DNA from: Xenoacremonium recifei
Lineage: Eukaryota > Ascomycota > Sordariomycetes > Hypocreales > Nectriaceae
DNA length: 64,000 nucleotides
Direction of reading: 5' to 3'
Assembly (NCBI GenBank): GCA_012184525.1
Contig: WOFQ01000029.1
Location: 1-64,000, forward strand
Below are positions 11,277 to 23,810 of the stretch, piece by piece. Every line of letters starts with the position of its first letter. Position 1 is the stretch's first letter. The position numbers and the translations under genes are program-made. The notes under the pieces were generated by a model, which did not search any database, had not been told where the DNA came from, and saw only the letters and a list, made by a program, of their open reading frames with translations.

Positions 11277-14200
11277 ATGCCCTCCTTTGACCACGCCTCC
11301 GACCAGCCACGACGGGCCAAGGTCATCAAGTCGGCCTTTGAGAGCGAGAGTTTCGAGGCCGATGGGACGATTCACGTTGACGGACTGGTGGGCTCGGCCT
11401 CTATCTCGCCCTCAGGCCGGGATGTCGCCCTCGCCTCGTGAGTCTCATCCCGCTCCCTGCGATGAATGAGTGAGGCATTCACTGACAGCGCATAGACCCG
11501 AGGGCCTGGCAATCATTGACCTAGACTCACCATACAACCCCCCGCGTCGCCTTCGGAGCCATGGTATGCCCTGGCTTGTTGTCGACGTTCAATGGTCTCC
11601 CTTTGCCGCGCGAGACTACTGGGTTGTGTCCACAGCTAACCATCGCGCGCTCATCTGGAATCTGAACCTTAGAGACGATTCTAATACCGGGGCCATCGAG
11701 CACTCACTGCAAGGCCACAGTCGCGCCATCACAGATGTCAACTGGTCTGCCCACCATCCCGACCTGCTCGCCACGTGCGCTGTGGATGGCTACGTTCTCG
11801 GGTGGGATCTCCGGAGGCCGCGACAATCCGTTCTCACATTTTGTGACTGGTTTTCTGGTGCTGCGCAAGTCAAATACAACCGCCAAGACCCTCACATCAT
11901 CGCATCTGCCCACGATCAGTGGTTGCACATCTGGGATGACCGACGCACCTCGGAGCCTCTCCGCTCTATCCGGGCACACAAATCCAAGATCTATGGGCTC
12001 GACTGGAACCGGACTAGGACCAATGCCTTTGTAACTTGCTCTCTGGATAAGACCATCAAGTTCTGGGACTATGGTAACGAGACCGATGAGCCTGAGGCCG
12101 TCATCCATACTGGCTTTCCTGTCTGGAGAGCCCGCCACACTCCCTTTGGTGGGGGTGTGTTAGCCATGCCACAAAATGAGCCAGGCGATCTCTACCTCTA
12201 TGATGTTCGAGAGAAGGATGGAGGTCCTCTCGATCCCAACCGCGGCCCAGTCACCGTATTTCCTGGACACGGTCACCACAAAGCCAAGGAGTTCTTATGG
12301 AGGAGTCGCGGAAACATCACAGAAGATATGAAGGACAACCGCGAATTCCAACTTGTATCTTGGGGTGCCGACAACGAGCTTAGACTGCAATGTGTCGACT
12401 CCCACATTCTGGCATCTGTTGGATATACCAAAGGTGGCACTGCTCCTCAAGGGCTCAACCTAACTCGGAAAGGCGCTGTATACAAGACCTTTAGAACTGT
12501 CGAGGACAACCCGAACCGAGATCGAAAGGTTGCGACAATGAGCGATCCCCGAGATAGCACTCCTTTCCGGCAGCCTCTCACAATTACAATGCGGTCGCCC
12601 CTTGGTCCAGGTCACCGCGGGGCATCTACGTGGCGGGGCCCATCCATGAAGGCCAGGATCGCGTCAGGAAAGTCAGAGCGAAGCCAGTCACAGATAGGGT
12701 GGATGAAGGGCATCGCGATGACTAAGAGAAAAGCATCGACAGAAACGGCAAAGAGACATGCTTCAAAGGACTCGGGCATGTTTGGTCACGGGTACCCAGA
12801 TGACGATTGGGGTCAACCTGATACTATTCAGGAGGAGGTCCTGAGAATCAGCCACCAGCTTCCCAAGGTCAAATGGGACTACATCGACCTCGACAGCATG
12901 ACTCTAAGCGCATCGCTAAACGGGCCTTGGGGCGTAGACGGGGATACCATCTTCGTCAAAGTGAGGATCGAGATCCCCTCCAGCTACCCCAAGTCAAAGG
13001 CGCCAAGATTCATCATTGAGAGAACGTCGTTCATGCCAAGGGAGACTCACAAGAAGATTGAGACTGAGATCCATCAATTAGCTGATCAGTTCCTACAGCG
13101 GAAACAGAACTGTCTTGAGGTGGCGTTCACATACCTACTTGGCGAGATTGACCTCGAGAGTAGTACCACATTCTTTAAAAACGTACGGGATTTGGACGAT
13201 GACATGGACGGCCTGGCCGATGAGAGTTCGAGTGAAGACGAGGAGGAAATTCCGGCAGGCGGATCAGCTGCCATGTCTCAGGAGCTGGTGCCTCATCACG
13301 AGAATGAGATTGGCACTCTTGCACCGCCCAACCGGACCATCGTCCCACCACCGCCTCGAACTTGCGGTGCTCGATTTTCTCATAACGGACGGCTTGTCTG
13401 TTTCTTCCCTACTAAGGAAGAGAAGGCCAGAGCGCTGTTCTCCACGACCATGGAAGTGTATAAGGAACGTCCTAAGGGGGAACCCTTCTTCGCTGGTTTT
13501 GGGAAGATGACGCACGACTTGGGGCCTAAGCATCGGTTCATGATTGACGATGGCTCAGGGTCTGATGATGATTCGCACTCGGACAGCTCACGCTCTTCAT
13601 CTTCATCTTCGAGTGACTCAGAAACCACGTCGATGCACAAGACAAGCCTGTGGTATCATCCTAGTCGTCAATTTAGGAAGACTTGGAGTGAAGATCGATC
13701 CATCAGATCGAGCGGCGGGGGCACAGGCGCAGGGACGGGCACAGGTACCGGGACTAGTCGTCGACGGCCAGGGAGACCTAGGAACTTGATCTCGATCCAC
13801 GACTTCCGGTCTGAACTGCCGTCCAAGCAGGAGTTTGCCAGAGAATATGCCATTTTTGGAGAAGGAGGAGACGTCTGCGAACACAATGCACAGATCGCAC
13901 AGAAGTACGGGGCCAAGGATCTCGTCGACGTTTGGAACTACCTGGGACTCTTGCTCAAGAAGGGCATCCCACTCGAGATGCTGGAGCATAACCAAAGGCG
14001 GGACTCCATTTTGGTGATTGCGCACGATGTTGTGAACAAGTGTCAGGAGGAACCTGTGGAGGAACTGTCTGACTCGGAAAACGAGACGCCGACGAGGAGC
14101 TTCTCAGGGCGAGTCAAGTGGGGGAGACACCCTCTGGCGCGGGAACTCATCACGGATTTATTTAACTATTACGAGAAGATTGCCGACATCCAGATGCTGG

Positions 14201-15723
14201 CTATGATGTCCTGCATCTTTAGCGATACGGCAGCTGAAGACAGCGTGGCCTATGTCGAGTCTCATCTGCCTCAGCCCGAGACTCCCATGCCGCTGAAGGC
14301 GCCGTCGTTCTCGCTCGACTACTTCCCGACGGACGCATCGCTGTGGAACATGTACAGCCGGAGTTATAGCAATTCTGCGGTGACTACACCGATGACGATG
14401 CACACACCCGTCAACTTTTCCGGGTCGCAGGCGTCAGACGACCTGATCTGGAACGGCGACCCAGCGTCCAACTCGTATTCGTGTGGAGAGACGCCGCCAA
14501 CCAAGTTCAAGGGGTTCCTGGGCGAGCTTTCTGATCCGCCGCCTAGCGTATCAACATCACCAAACAGTCGCGCCTTTTATCGGGCCAACAGCGGGCTCGC
14601 TACTGCCGCAGCCTTCGCCGCCAACCTGGTGGGCGCCAACAGCACGTCCTCGTCGCCGCCCAGTCAGGAGCGCAAGCGGCCGAGTCCGGCTGAGACGATC
14701 CTGAGCAGCTTTGCGCCGAGCATGGGCAACATCACATGGAGCGCGTCGACGGCCATGGACTCGAGCGGCGGGCGCAACTCGTTCGACGAGGAGGACTTCC
14801 GACGCGACGACACTGGCGGTCTGCCGCTGGTTCCTGTTAGTGTGGGCGTCGTGATGGAGGACCAGACCATGTTCGACGATGACGGCTGGCTCAGCGTGCC
14901 CCTGCTGGATGCGCGACGCGCTGAGATGTACGCCAGCTACCGATACGCATACGCTGAGATGCTGCAGATGTGGAACCAGCCCCTGGCGCGGCTTGAGATC
15001 ATGAAGTTCAACATGCTCAAGGAGGGCCTGCCCGACGACGGCGCTTTCGGCAGCGGTAGCTTCGGCGACTCATTGACAGACGCGCTAGGCGGTGCTCTCC
15101 TGCGGCGCCAGGCGAGCAACTCGCCCATTGCTATGGGCAAGAGGGATCACTTGCAGGCCATGATGGCGGCTGGACGCGGACTCGACGTTACGGGCGTGTG
15201 TCGTATCCATGAGATTCAGCTCGAGCCGCTACGCTACACTTCAACGTCTTCCACTGTGGGCGGTGCCGTCGGAACCTGCGATCGCTGCCACCGCCTACAG
15301 AGCCAGCTGCGCTGCGTGTACTGCCTCGAGCCCATCGATGCGCTGTACCCGCCGTGCCTGGCCTGCGGATGTGCAAGCCACGAGGGTTGTCTGGCTGAGT
15401 GGCACGCCGCCGGTGAGACAGAGTGTCCGGCGGGTGACGAGTGCATGTGTGTGGATGAGGCGGATGACGGGCAGGTTGAGTCGTGGACGGCGTTGCAGGG
15501 CGCGATGAAGAGTTATCATCACCACGGGTACGGGTATCATGGCCCGCGCCGGTTGTCCCTTCTGCCATCTGCTGCGCTAGACAGCGACGATGACGAGCGG
15601 GGGAATCAGCTAAGGAGTCATGCTTTTGCGTCAACTAGTTTGGGGTTGGGAGGCCGACTGAGAAAGTCTGCGAGTGAATGGTCGCGGGCGTCGAGTCGAA
15701 GGGGAGACAGGGGGAAGCTATGA
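11277..15723 (+). CDS. mtc5: SEACAT/GATOR2-type subunit Mtc5/Sea3 (WDR59 homologue)
   Basis: Two exons, 11277-11437 and 11496-15723, with a 58-bp intron (donor GTGAGT, acceptor ATAG); the product is about 1462 aa. The N-terminus (about 55-400) is a WD40 propeller with repeats ending in LIWNLN, GWDLR, HIWDDR and KFWDYG. An RWD domain follows at about 490-610, beginning WGQPDTIQEEV. Next come acidic and serine-rich linkers, then an alpha-solenoid-like region. A C-terminal zinc finger at about 1315-1375 has CDRC, CVYC, CLACGCASHEGCLAEW and ECMC cysteine/histidine pairs. This order of WD40, RWD and a RING-like finger is diagnostic of WDR59/Sea3. The complex acts at the vacuole upstream of TORC1 in amino-acid sensing. 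Length fits the fungal orthologues, which are longer than the human protein. Confidence 0.93.
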
Positions 15724-18043
15724 ACGGTGATGAATGACGATATATACTAGCAGACTGTGATGACATGGATGGTAGGCTTTATTTCTAAACTTGTATTTCG
15801 TGTACGTTGGCTAGTTTTGTCTTTTTATATAGGGGTAATTATGGATCTATGACGGGGGGAGTTGGCGAGGATAAGACAGAAGCACGGAGCATCCCAAGCA
15901 CTACACAGAGGTAGATGAATTTAAATTGTATGAGTGGCCTTTTCTTTTACTTTAGTTTGATGTAGTAATGGGAAGTTGTGCAAAGCGGGACCAGTCATAT
16001 CTGGTGACTGGTGTAAAGCTACTGTGAGTGAAGCCCCCGTTATTTGTCCCGAGTAGACTCTTCGTGCCAGTTTATCCTTTATTAGGAAACACCCATCGTT
16101 GGTGACTTGCTGGTGATGCTTTCTGTCGAGTCATTCAAATGTCTCGCGCGTCCTCGACATAATTGCTTCCATATGTTCGTTCATTCTAAGTGATGTCGAT
16201 AGTGTCTTGAAGAAATCGTTCACTCCATAGACAGTCACGGGGTAGGAACGACGCCCCTATTATAAGTTTTTAACCTTGGTTACAGACCTTATCTTCAGTA
16301 CTGGAGATTTATGGCTTGCTCTGTTAGTGACATATAATAATATCCACTATTATAGCATAGAAATTAATACCTAATATTATAATACTCCAGCGAAGTATAT
16401 CTGATGCCAGCCTCAGCAAATAGCTAGTACATGCATATAGGCATAGCCGGGGTTGAAGAGACTATCTATCGGGATGCTGAAATAGTTGGGTGCCAAGACG
16501 GTTCATCGGGGGCTGCGAAACTAGCTACCATGCCGGAGATTGAAGATCCTCCACCCCCTGGAAACGCAGAACTGTGCTTGAATGCAGCTGCGGTTAGGTA
16601 TCGCGCATAGGCTGGCTGACGAAAAGGTCCGGCTAATAGTGCGGAGGATAAGCCGCGGGCGAATGTTCTCCCTAGCGTCAGAATTTGGGCGGCAGGTCAC
16701 GGGGCGGCTTGGAATGATTGGCTATCAATGGCTTTTCATCTGCGAATATAAGGTCCCTTCGATCTCGATGGCGAAGGATGCGGGTTGGAGCTGGTTTCTT
16801 CGGGACCGAAGGAGCCCCATATATAGGGCTGTCCGGACTGGGGAGCGAAACACCCAAATTCAGCCCCTTAGTTTGGGGGCCTCAGACGTTATCACAAGTA
16901 TATAATCAGCCTTTCTTTGCAAGCAAAAGCAGCGTAACCCGCGCTAAAAATAGAGCCATCCAATGGCCTTTCTACTCATTTCCTCGCGATGCTATCAGCC
17001 AACCATTTACCGCTTGATCCTGTGCAGCTTGACTGATCGTGTGTGTCCTGACGTTTACAATAACTGGGTCTGTTCTATGAATAGCTGCGGTTCGGTCTTT
17101 TTTCCTGTCTGGTATAACGTGCTGCTGCGCGTCAGATTCCTTTGAGGAGACACACTATTAGGTTCTTTGCCAGTAATAGTACGTATAGTTTTTGGGATGA
17201 TTAACCTCCTCTTTGCGTTCAATGGCGGAGTTGGTGGCAGGATGAGTGTTTCATGATCGTGAAACCACCATTGATTTCCAAACGGTGACAACGTCAGCCG
17301 GAGGACCCTGGCGCAAGTGTGCAACCACGGCTAATATATGCCGCACAGCCTGGAATAAAGCGCTGAAAGGCCGACCTGATAGCGAAAAGAAGGGATTTTA
17401 CAAATGTCCTGACTTGACTTGCTAGGAGAGGACAAAGGAATGAACCGAGAAATCATGCCAAAACTTCAAGATGATTTCTGGTTCTCAAAGCAAGTCTATT
17501 AGGAGATAATATTACATGAAAAAGAGCCCTCGCAAGGTCTTGAAAAGTGTAGAGGCAGAAGTCTTGGGGGCGGATATCGGTTGGCCTCTGCACCAGGGGA
17601 CGCAGCATTCTTTCAAGCAATCGGAGCAGCTGAATGCAAGACAACATTGGATCTAGCCGCAGACAGTCGGCGCTAATGTATTGATAGTTTCCTCAAAACA
17701 GGTAAGCTAACGGCGCATGAAAGTCGCTCGGAGGGCTGAAAGAACCCAAAGCTTCGCCGCGATGATCTGCCTTATCCGTAGCTAAATTCAGCCACACACA
17801 CTGCGCTAGCCTTCCCGCACCCTTCCTCAGCTTTAAGGCAACCTATTGTGCTCACCAAATACATCCCTGCGACGCAGCGACAGGGGTTCGGAGATGGAGA
17901 GGCGGGAAGTCTGGCTTGGGGGCCGCTGCAGTCTGGTACAAGAAGACGGCTCTCTTCATTTTTAGTTGCTCTTGAGTCTGACCTTTCTCATCTCAAGCTT
18001 ATACGAACAGCTTGCCTACAACATACTCCCATCCACCGACCAC
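15724..18043. other. Intergenic region, partly AT-rich
   Basis: No supported gene is seen. 16250-16400 is AT-rich. A TATA-like CATATATAGGG lies near 16818 without a following convincing reading frame. Short frames on both strands show no family character. Confidence 0.4.
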
Positions 18044-18794
18044 ATGACCTCATCTACTAATTTTGGGCTTATCCTTACTCCCACGCCTACCTACGGCATC
18101 CATGACGATGTCCCAGCAGAATGGGAAGCACCGGGCTTCACGACCGCTCCGGGAATCTTCTGTATCAGTCAACCAGATGGGGGAATTGTGCTGTCACCCT
18201 GGCAGAGCAAGTTTCACTCTTCGCCGAACGCTATTCCGAGACTAGTCACTAACAATCCTTTGCGCTCAAGCCGTGCAAGACACGTCATTTTATACAGCCT
18301 CAGCAATGGGCGATTACTACATTGGACAAGGCTGGATAACATCGTTTCCTGCAACTTGTTTTGTCTACGGGGTTTTCGCCACTGAGACTGTATCAGGACC
18401 TTATTTCCTGGTCACCTCGGAAGAATCAACGTCGTCTATTGAAGGGTCAAGCTCTGGGACACATTCGACCATTAGTTACCTCGCGACGTCCGTTTCCGTC
18501 CCACCCCCAACTGCAACCTCGACCACGATCTCCACGACCCAAGCAACAACCGGAGCCTCACATCATAATAGCACCCTCTCGTCAGGAGCCATAGCTGGAA
18601 TTGCCATCGGTACCGGGGCATTCGTTTTCTTCGCAATGAGCATGGCTTTATGGATTTTTTGGAGGCGAATGCGGTCGGCAAAGCCCTACGTTAATGGAGC
18701 GGCCGGTGGAACGGACACTCAACATCACGGCGATCCCATTCTCGGGCCATCGCCGCAGTACATGCCCCCGACCCAACAAGTTCATGAGATGTGA
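18044..18794 (+). CDS. Single-pass membrane protein with Ser/Thr-rich stalk
   Basis: Two reading frames must be joined. The first runs from the ATG at 18044 (MTSSTNFGLIL). The second holds the rest, ending at 18794. A likely intron ends at 18270 (branch-like CACTAAC, acceptor CAAG). Its donor is either GTATCA at 18162 or GTCAAC at 18168; both keep frame. The product is about 210 aa: an extracellular-like N-terminal part, a Ser/Thr/Pro-rich stalk, one membrane helix (AGIAIGTGAFVFFAMSMALW) stopped by WRRMR, and a short proline-rich tail ending QQVHEM. This architecture is common among fungal cell-wall sensors and unknown surface proteins. No signal peptide is evident at this start, so the 5' end may be wrong. 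No function is assigned. Confidence 0.5.
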
Positions 18795-20057
18795 TAACTA
18801 GCAGCGTACAAGACTACGTCAGAAGCTGCCAGAGTATCGAGATTGCGTCGGAAGATAGTACATTCGTTCTCTAGCAATACTGGCCAAAATTCGTGGAGTT
18901 CAGGTAAATGATGAACTCGCCGATGCTTAAGTCTTCGTATACAAGACGCGAACCTTGTATACGGTGACTCTAGCAACCGGCTCGTCTTCACCTTCTGAAC
19001 GATAGGGGATCTCGATGCTCAAGGTTGAACGGCGTCATGGAATCCATTTGGTCACTGCCTGGACTCTCGCCCCATAGCCTATGTCCCCTCCCCCAGAGTA
19101 TCCATGGGATCATTGCAGTGAAACAGTCATGACCCCCTCCCAGTACGAACCTTCTGTCACTATATTGGGAACAGGATCCGAAATAGAGGTTAATGAGAAG
19201 GGCGGAATCGAAGTAAAGGCTGAAGGGAAGGGTGGGTCTAAAGCTAAAGCGAAAGAGACGCTATCGAGATGGTGTTCAAAGCCATTCAAACACTCTCATT
19301 GAAGGAAGAATGGTCAACATATTGCTCTCGGGTCGTCATGTCTTAATTAAAGATTGGTTAATAACAATCCTCGGACCCCGAACTTCCCCATTCTTGCCTT
19401 CGGGTTGCATGTTAGTGGAGTGAATCCTCAAAGCTCCATTATACGGCCGCTTGAAGGGACGAAAACTTCGTAGAGCAGATTTATTCGGCGCCCTGGGCCA
19501 AAGCAATATCTCATAACTGAAACGTACCTCCGTCGCGAGGATCGTAAGTCGATTGAAGCCACATAGTGCCTCCGCAGCGTCTCATTTACTTGCGCCAGAT
19601 GGCGGGTAGCAAGTACATACCAAGTACTGCTGTGCTGCCTGCATTGCATTACTCTTATCGGGAACGGCATTCTGGCCGATGAAGTTCCTGGTGCTCCTGA
19701 AGATGTCTCTTGGCGAAGGTCGTAATGCTGTTATTATATGCCGTCCTGCGATGAGTTACCTGGGACTTGAATGGTCTTTCAGGAGAATAGGGAATACGGA
19801 ATTTCCCGCTAACCATGCGTGACTAGATCACTAAGTCTTATTATTGGGTGAATCCAGAGGACAGAAGTATCGGAACCACGAGAACCCCAGCCGCATGAAC
19901 CTCACTCGACTCTGAGACAAGTATTAGGTGATAATGACGACGAAGACGCAGACCGACCCCAACAGAGGGCATCATGGCTTTGTACACAGCTTGCAGCGGA
20001 GACTGTACTGTGGCTATATATATTTGTTTTTCGAATTGCTGGCACGGCAATCCACAC
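18795..20057. other. Intergenic region
   Basis: No convincing gene is seen. A frame starting with ATG at 19081 (73 codons, Lys/Glu/Gly-rich) could be a tiny gene or a 3' exon of the neighbouring membrane protein, but nothing supports either choice. Confidence 0.3.
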
Positions 20058-20428
20058 TCAGTAGGACCGAAATGACGTTGACGCCAACTGAGTCCTTGGT
20101 CCATTCTGGGGATAGTTCATGGGTAGTTGTGTTGCCTTGGAGGCAACATTCCAGGCCACCCAGAACCCATTAAGTCGCTGTATGTCATTGAAATTGGGGT
20201 CATATAAGTGCTTGTCGTCAACCGAAATGTCTGCCCTTTCGACGACGTCTATGACAAGTCGGTCGCTGAGGAACGCACTACAAGGCAGTTTCGTGTTGAT
20301 ATAAGGGATCTCTCCAGAAAACAAGCAGTTCAAAAGCTGGGTTTGTAAGTTATCCCGGACGGCTTAGGTTGAATACTTACATTCTTTAACCCGCCAAGTT
20401 CAAAAATCTGATTGCTTGCTGAGTGTTT
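20058..20428 (-). CDS. Possible 3' exons of an unrecognised gene
   Basis: Two coding-like exons on minus, 20428-20381 and 20336-20058, join in frame over a 44-bp intron (donor GTAAGT, acceptor CCAG). They give about 108 codons, including IFELGGLKN followed by LLNCLFSGEIP and SDRLVIDVVERADIS. A 3' splice-like CTAG precedes the first exon. Upstream frames as far as 21336 look partly coding but could not be spliced into one protein. It may be a decayed or poorly resolved gene; the family is not recognised. Confidence 0.25.
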
Positions 20429-22141
20429 CTAGCATCCAAATAATGTCCTGAGAGCCACCCCCCGAATATATGTCTAAGGTGTGGCACTGATAAAGCACCC
20501 GAACCGGTGCAAATAAGAACGGGGGGAGCGGCGGTCCCCATTAACTCAAACTTTGGGGCGGCGGTAGCATAGCCTCGGCTGCCACCTGAGGAAATGCAAG
20601 TTAAATTCCAGTAACCGATTGGGTCGTATGTCAAATGTCCAAACATATTGATAACATCCATCGCTGTACACTTATACTCTTCGACGGGATCATCGACTGC
20701 CCGTACAGTCTTCAGTAACGTGCCAGCAGCATCAGAAACCATTCTCCATCACAAACAGAGCACAGTCAATCCTGTCTCTGGACCAAATCAGGCATAGCCA
20801 CACACCTGCATCAGAGGTTTTAGATGCATATAAGGCGGCTCGCAGCATCGAGGGCTGCTCAGGACCGACAAACGGCGATGCAGGAGGCGCTTGCTGGTGG
20901 GCTGGAGTGGCGATCAAAGGCCAGGCCTTGACATCGGAGCCGGCGGAGCTTGGGGACAGCCATGACCTTGGCCGAGTCCCGTACACTCAGCCAGGATTGA
21001 ATGTCCCTTGTTCACCAAGAAGATAATATAATATGGCAAAATCCCCTTTCCACCTCCCTTCACTCCCTCCATAGGTTCCACGCTCGCAAACACCTCGCTT
21101 CCGGTCTCAGGGGCCGCGCTGACTGTCGTTGTTGTGTCCTTGGTAGGAGGGGGCCCTGTGGTAGCGACGTTGGTCCCGGAGTCCTCCTGTCGGTATAACT
21201 CCACCAACTTATTCACCTCGTGCCTGTAATCCCCAAACGAAATACCCGGGGCAGTGGTGGTGAACAGGGTTGGTCCCAGCGAGCGAGGTGCAGCCGTAGC
21301 TTCACACACTGTCGAGCCTTGGTCGGCAACGAACATACAGGTGTTTCGCGACGAACGGGTGCGGTGTTTCCTATACGACCTTTCGAGCCAGTTAGGTTTG
21401 TAGTTGCCTTAGTTATCTCCCAAATTACTTACCGCGTAGGTAGTGGTTGGCAGTCCCTTCTTGTTGACCAGGCGCAACCTCCGAGATCTCTATAGATAGA
21501 TCCCATGGTCGAAAGACCACTGGTGATAGCATGTGGCTGGCCTAACTTTCGAAACCCTATGTATCAGGGGAGGGCTTGCCTCCTTTAACTCCTGGCAACT
21601 GCCCAGAAATCCCGTCATCAAAAACGGTTCTATGCCATATAATTGTGTTCAGATTCCCACAGTGGATATTATGATTGAACTAAATACGCGTGAGGATAAT
21701 CTTGTAGACTCCAGGAGCGATTTCGCTTTCGGTATTAGGCCTTCTCTGGCCTTTGCGAGGCATCGTGGCAGTTTCTTGTTCCATTTCTTTGGTCTGGGAT
21801 TGGCACGATAGGAAAAGGACAAGATACCTCCAGAAATAGCGAGGAAGGGAATGCTGTGATGTTGCAATTGAGAGTCCAGGAGCGCGTACTTTGCGCAATG
21901 AGTTGTCGGTCACTGCGCATCAAATTCTGACGTCTCGACAGGTATAGATAAAAGGTATGGGCACAGCCACATCTGTGGTGTCCGAGACATAATGTCTCAA
22001 GCCAGAACCTGGCAAAGAGCGCGTGAAGGTATATGAAAGATTTCATTCCGCATATCAATACACATCGGAATGACGAAGGACAAGGGGCTCCAGTCATCAA
22101 AGTTCCAAGAAGCCGGTTATATGCCCAGCTTCTATTCTTAG
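20429..22141. other. Region of broken frames
   Basis: Minus-strand frames at 20386-20742 and 20914-21336 have moderately protein-like composition. However, stops and missing splice sites prevent a model. No family is recognised. Confidence 0.3.
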
Positions 22142-22523
22142 TCAATGGTGCGGGTTGTTGGCATGAACGAGGAAAGTAAGGCGGATCTGAATATCCCTCA
22201 AAACCTCTCTATGATCTCGCAGATCTCGAAGATACTCGGTTTCTTGGGATGTCATATCCTTGTAGCCCCTCTGATGATCCCCAAGTCGTCGCCGTTCCTG
22301 GTCGAGTCGCGCGTTTTGGGGCGATGACAAGCTCTTCCAGTAGTTGCCTTAGTTCCCACACTGCCTCCACAAGTAGTCCATCATAGTCTTGCATTCTGAT
22401 CAGAGTGAACAACAGGTGGTGACCACAGGTACCGAAATGGCGCGGGCCGTATATAAGAAAACAATACCGAGAGCCTCCCCAACAAGTCCATCTGCTACGG
22501 CTGACCCATGATACTATAAGCAT
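22142..22523 (-). pseudogene. Frameshifted coiled-coil-like relic
   Basis: On minus, a frame with DGLLVEAVWELRQLLEEL continues as a charged helical sequence (ERRRLGDHQRGYKD, then EYLRDLRDHREVLRDIQIR) only after a one-base frame shift near 22325. The two halves look like one alpha-helical protein. Family unknown. Confidence 0.35.
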
Positions 22524-22661
22524 TTATACGGCACTGGAAAAGTGGAGTTTGAAAGTGACAGTGGAAGAGACAGTCAGCTGCCTGAAAGCGAACCTTTCCA
22601 GGTTGAGGAGAATCTCGGCGAAAATAGAAGATACGTTTGTTGTCCGTATCTCAAGGCCAAG

Positions 22662-23810
22662 ACCAACAGAGTTGGTTCAATCGCATATATGTGCGTATAT
22701 ATATCCCTTCGCTTATTCGTCAAGTGAACAAGATACCATAAAGGCTAGCAATACAGCTGGATAGTTGGGCCAAGCTCAATCCGAATTTTGAAGTAGTACA
22801 CATGCTTGGTGCATCACGTAGGCAACATCAAACCCCGCCTTTGCCCGACAAGAAGTTTCACTTAGCAAGACCCAGAAGCAAGCCAGTTGGAGGATTTCTA
22901 GAACGAAAGGCCTTGTGCTCAGTATGCCTGATGAGCAAGGGCGAAGGAGTCAGAGGTATGCGCTGGTATACACAGTTCTGGCTTCGGTCTTCAAGAAGAA
23001 CTTTTATGTTGGTCGAGGACTCCATGAGAAGTCTGAGGAAGGCGGGTATTATAGCATTCAGGCTTACTTTGTTCCCCGGTAGACAAACAGATAAATTCCT
23101 AATAAGTAATCGCAGAAGAAACCGCCCATAGGAAAAGTTCGATCTAGGCCCGAATGCACTAAAGCCGAGCTGTTAACTGATATAACGAATGAAGATAGAC
23201 AAGAGTAGAATGCTTCTTAGGCACGGTAGCAGTGCCTGAGACCAACAGAGTTGGCTTGAAATTACCGCGCATATATATGCTTATATATAAAGCCCTTCGC
23301 TTACTTGTCGAGTAGGTGGAACGGATTCTCAGAAATGACGGAAAGACCGCGGAATAGCTTGGCGTAGCTTAATAATATATTCAAGGTGACGCAATACATA
23401 TGTAGAGGTTTCGCAGGACCCAGAAGGAAGTTTCCTAAGGGGAGCTCCCAAGATGACAAAGAATCGGCTCTCAGCGTGCCGGATACAGAGTGTCCCGACA
23501 TATCAATGACCGAGCAGACGCGTGCTGGTATATATAGTTTGAACTTCGAGAATCAAGGGCGGAGAACCTTGTAGGTTGGTCGAGGACTTCATGAGCAGTC
23601 GGATGAAGTCGGCTCTTATAACCTTCAGGCTTACTTTGTTTCCAGGCAGACGAACATGAAGACCAGTAGAGTATTCGTGAAGAGACCGCCCACAGGAGTA
23701 CGTCCATCCAGGTACGCACTAAAGCCGAGCCGCTGACTGACAGAATGAACGAAGTGTGACAACTTACAGAATGCTTCCTAGGCACAATGGCAATGCCCGA
23801 ACATGCTTGA
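22662..23810. repeat. Diverged tandem duplication, period about 578 bp
   Basis: Copy A (22662-23239) and copy B (23240-about 23810) both start with GACCAACAGAGTTGG and share TTGGTCGAGGACT.CATGAG, TTCAGGCTTACTTTGTT and GCACTAAAGCCGAGC in the same order. Many differences look like transitions. No intact protein is encoded in either copy. Confidence 0.7.
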
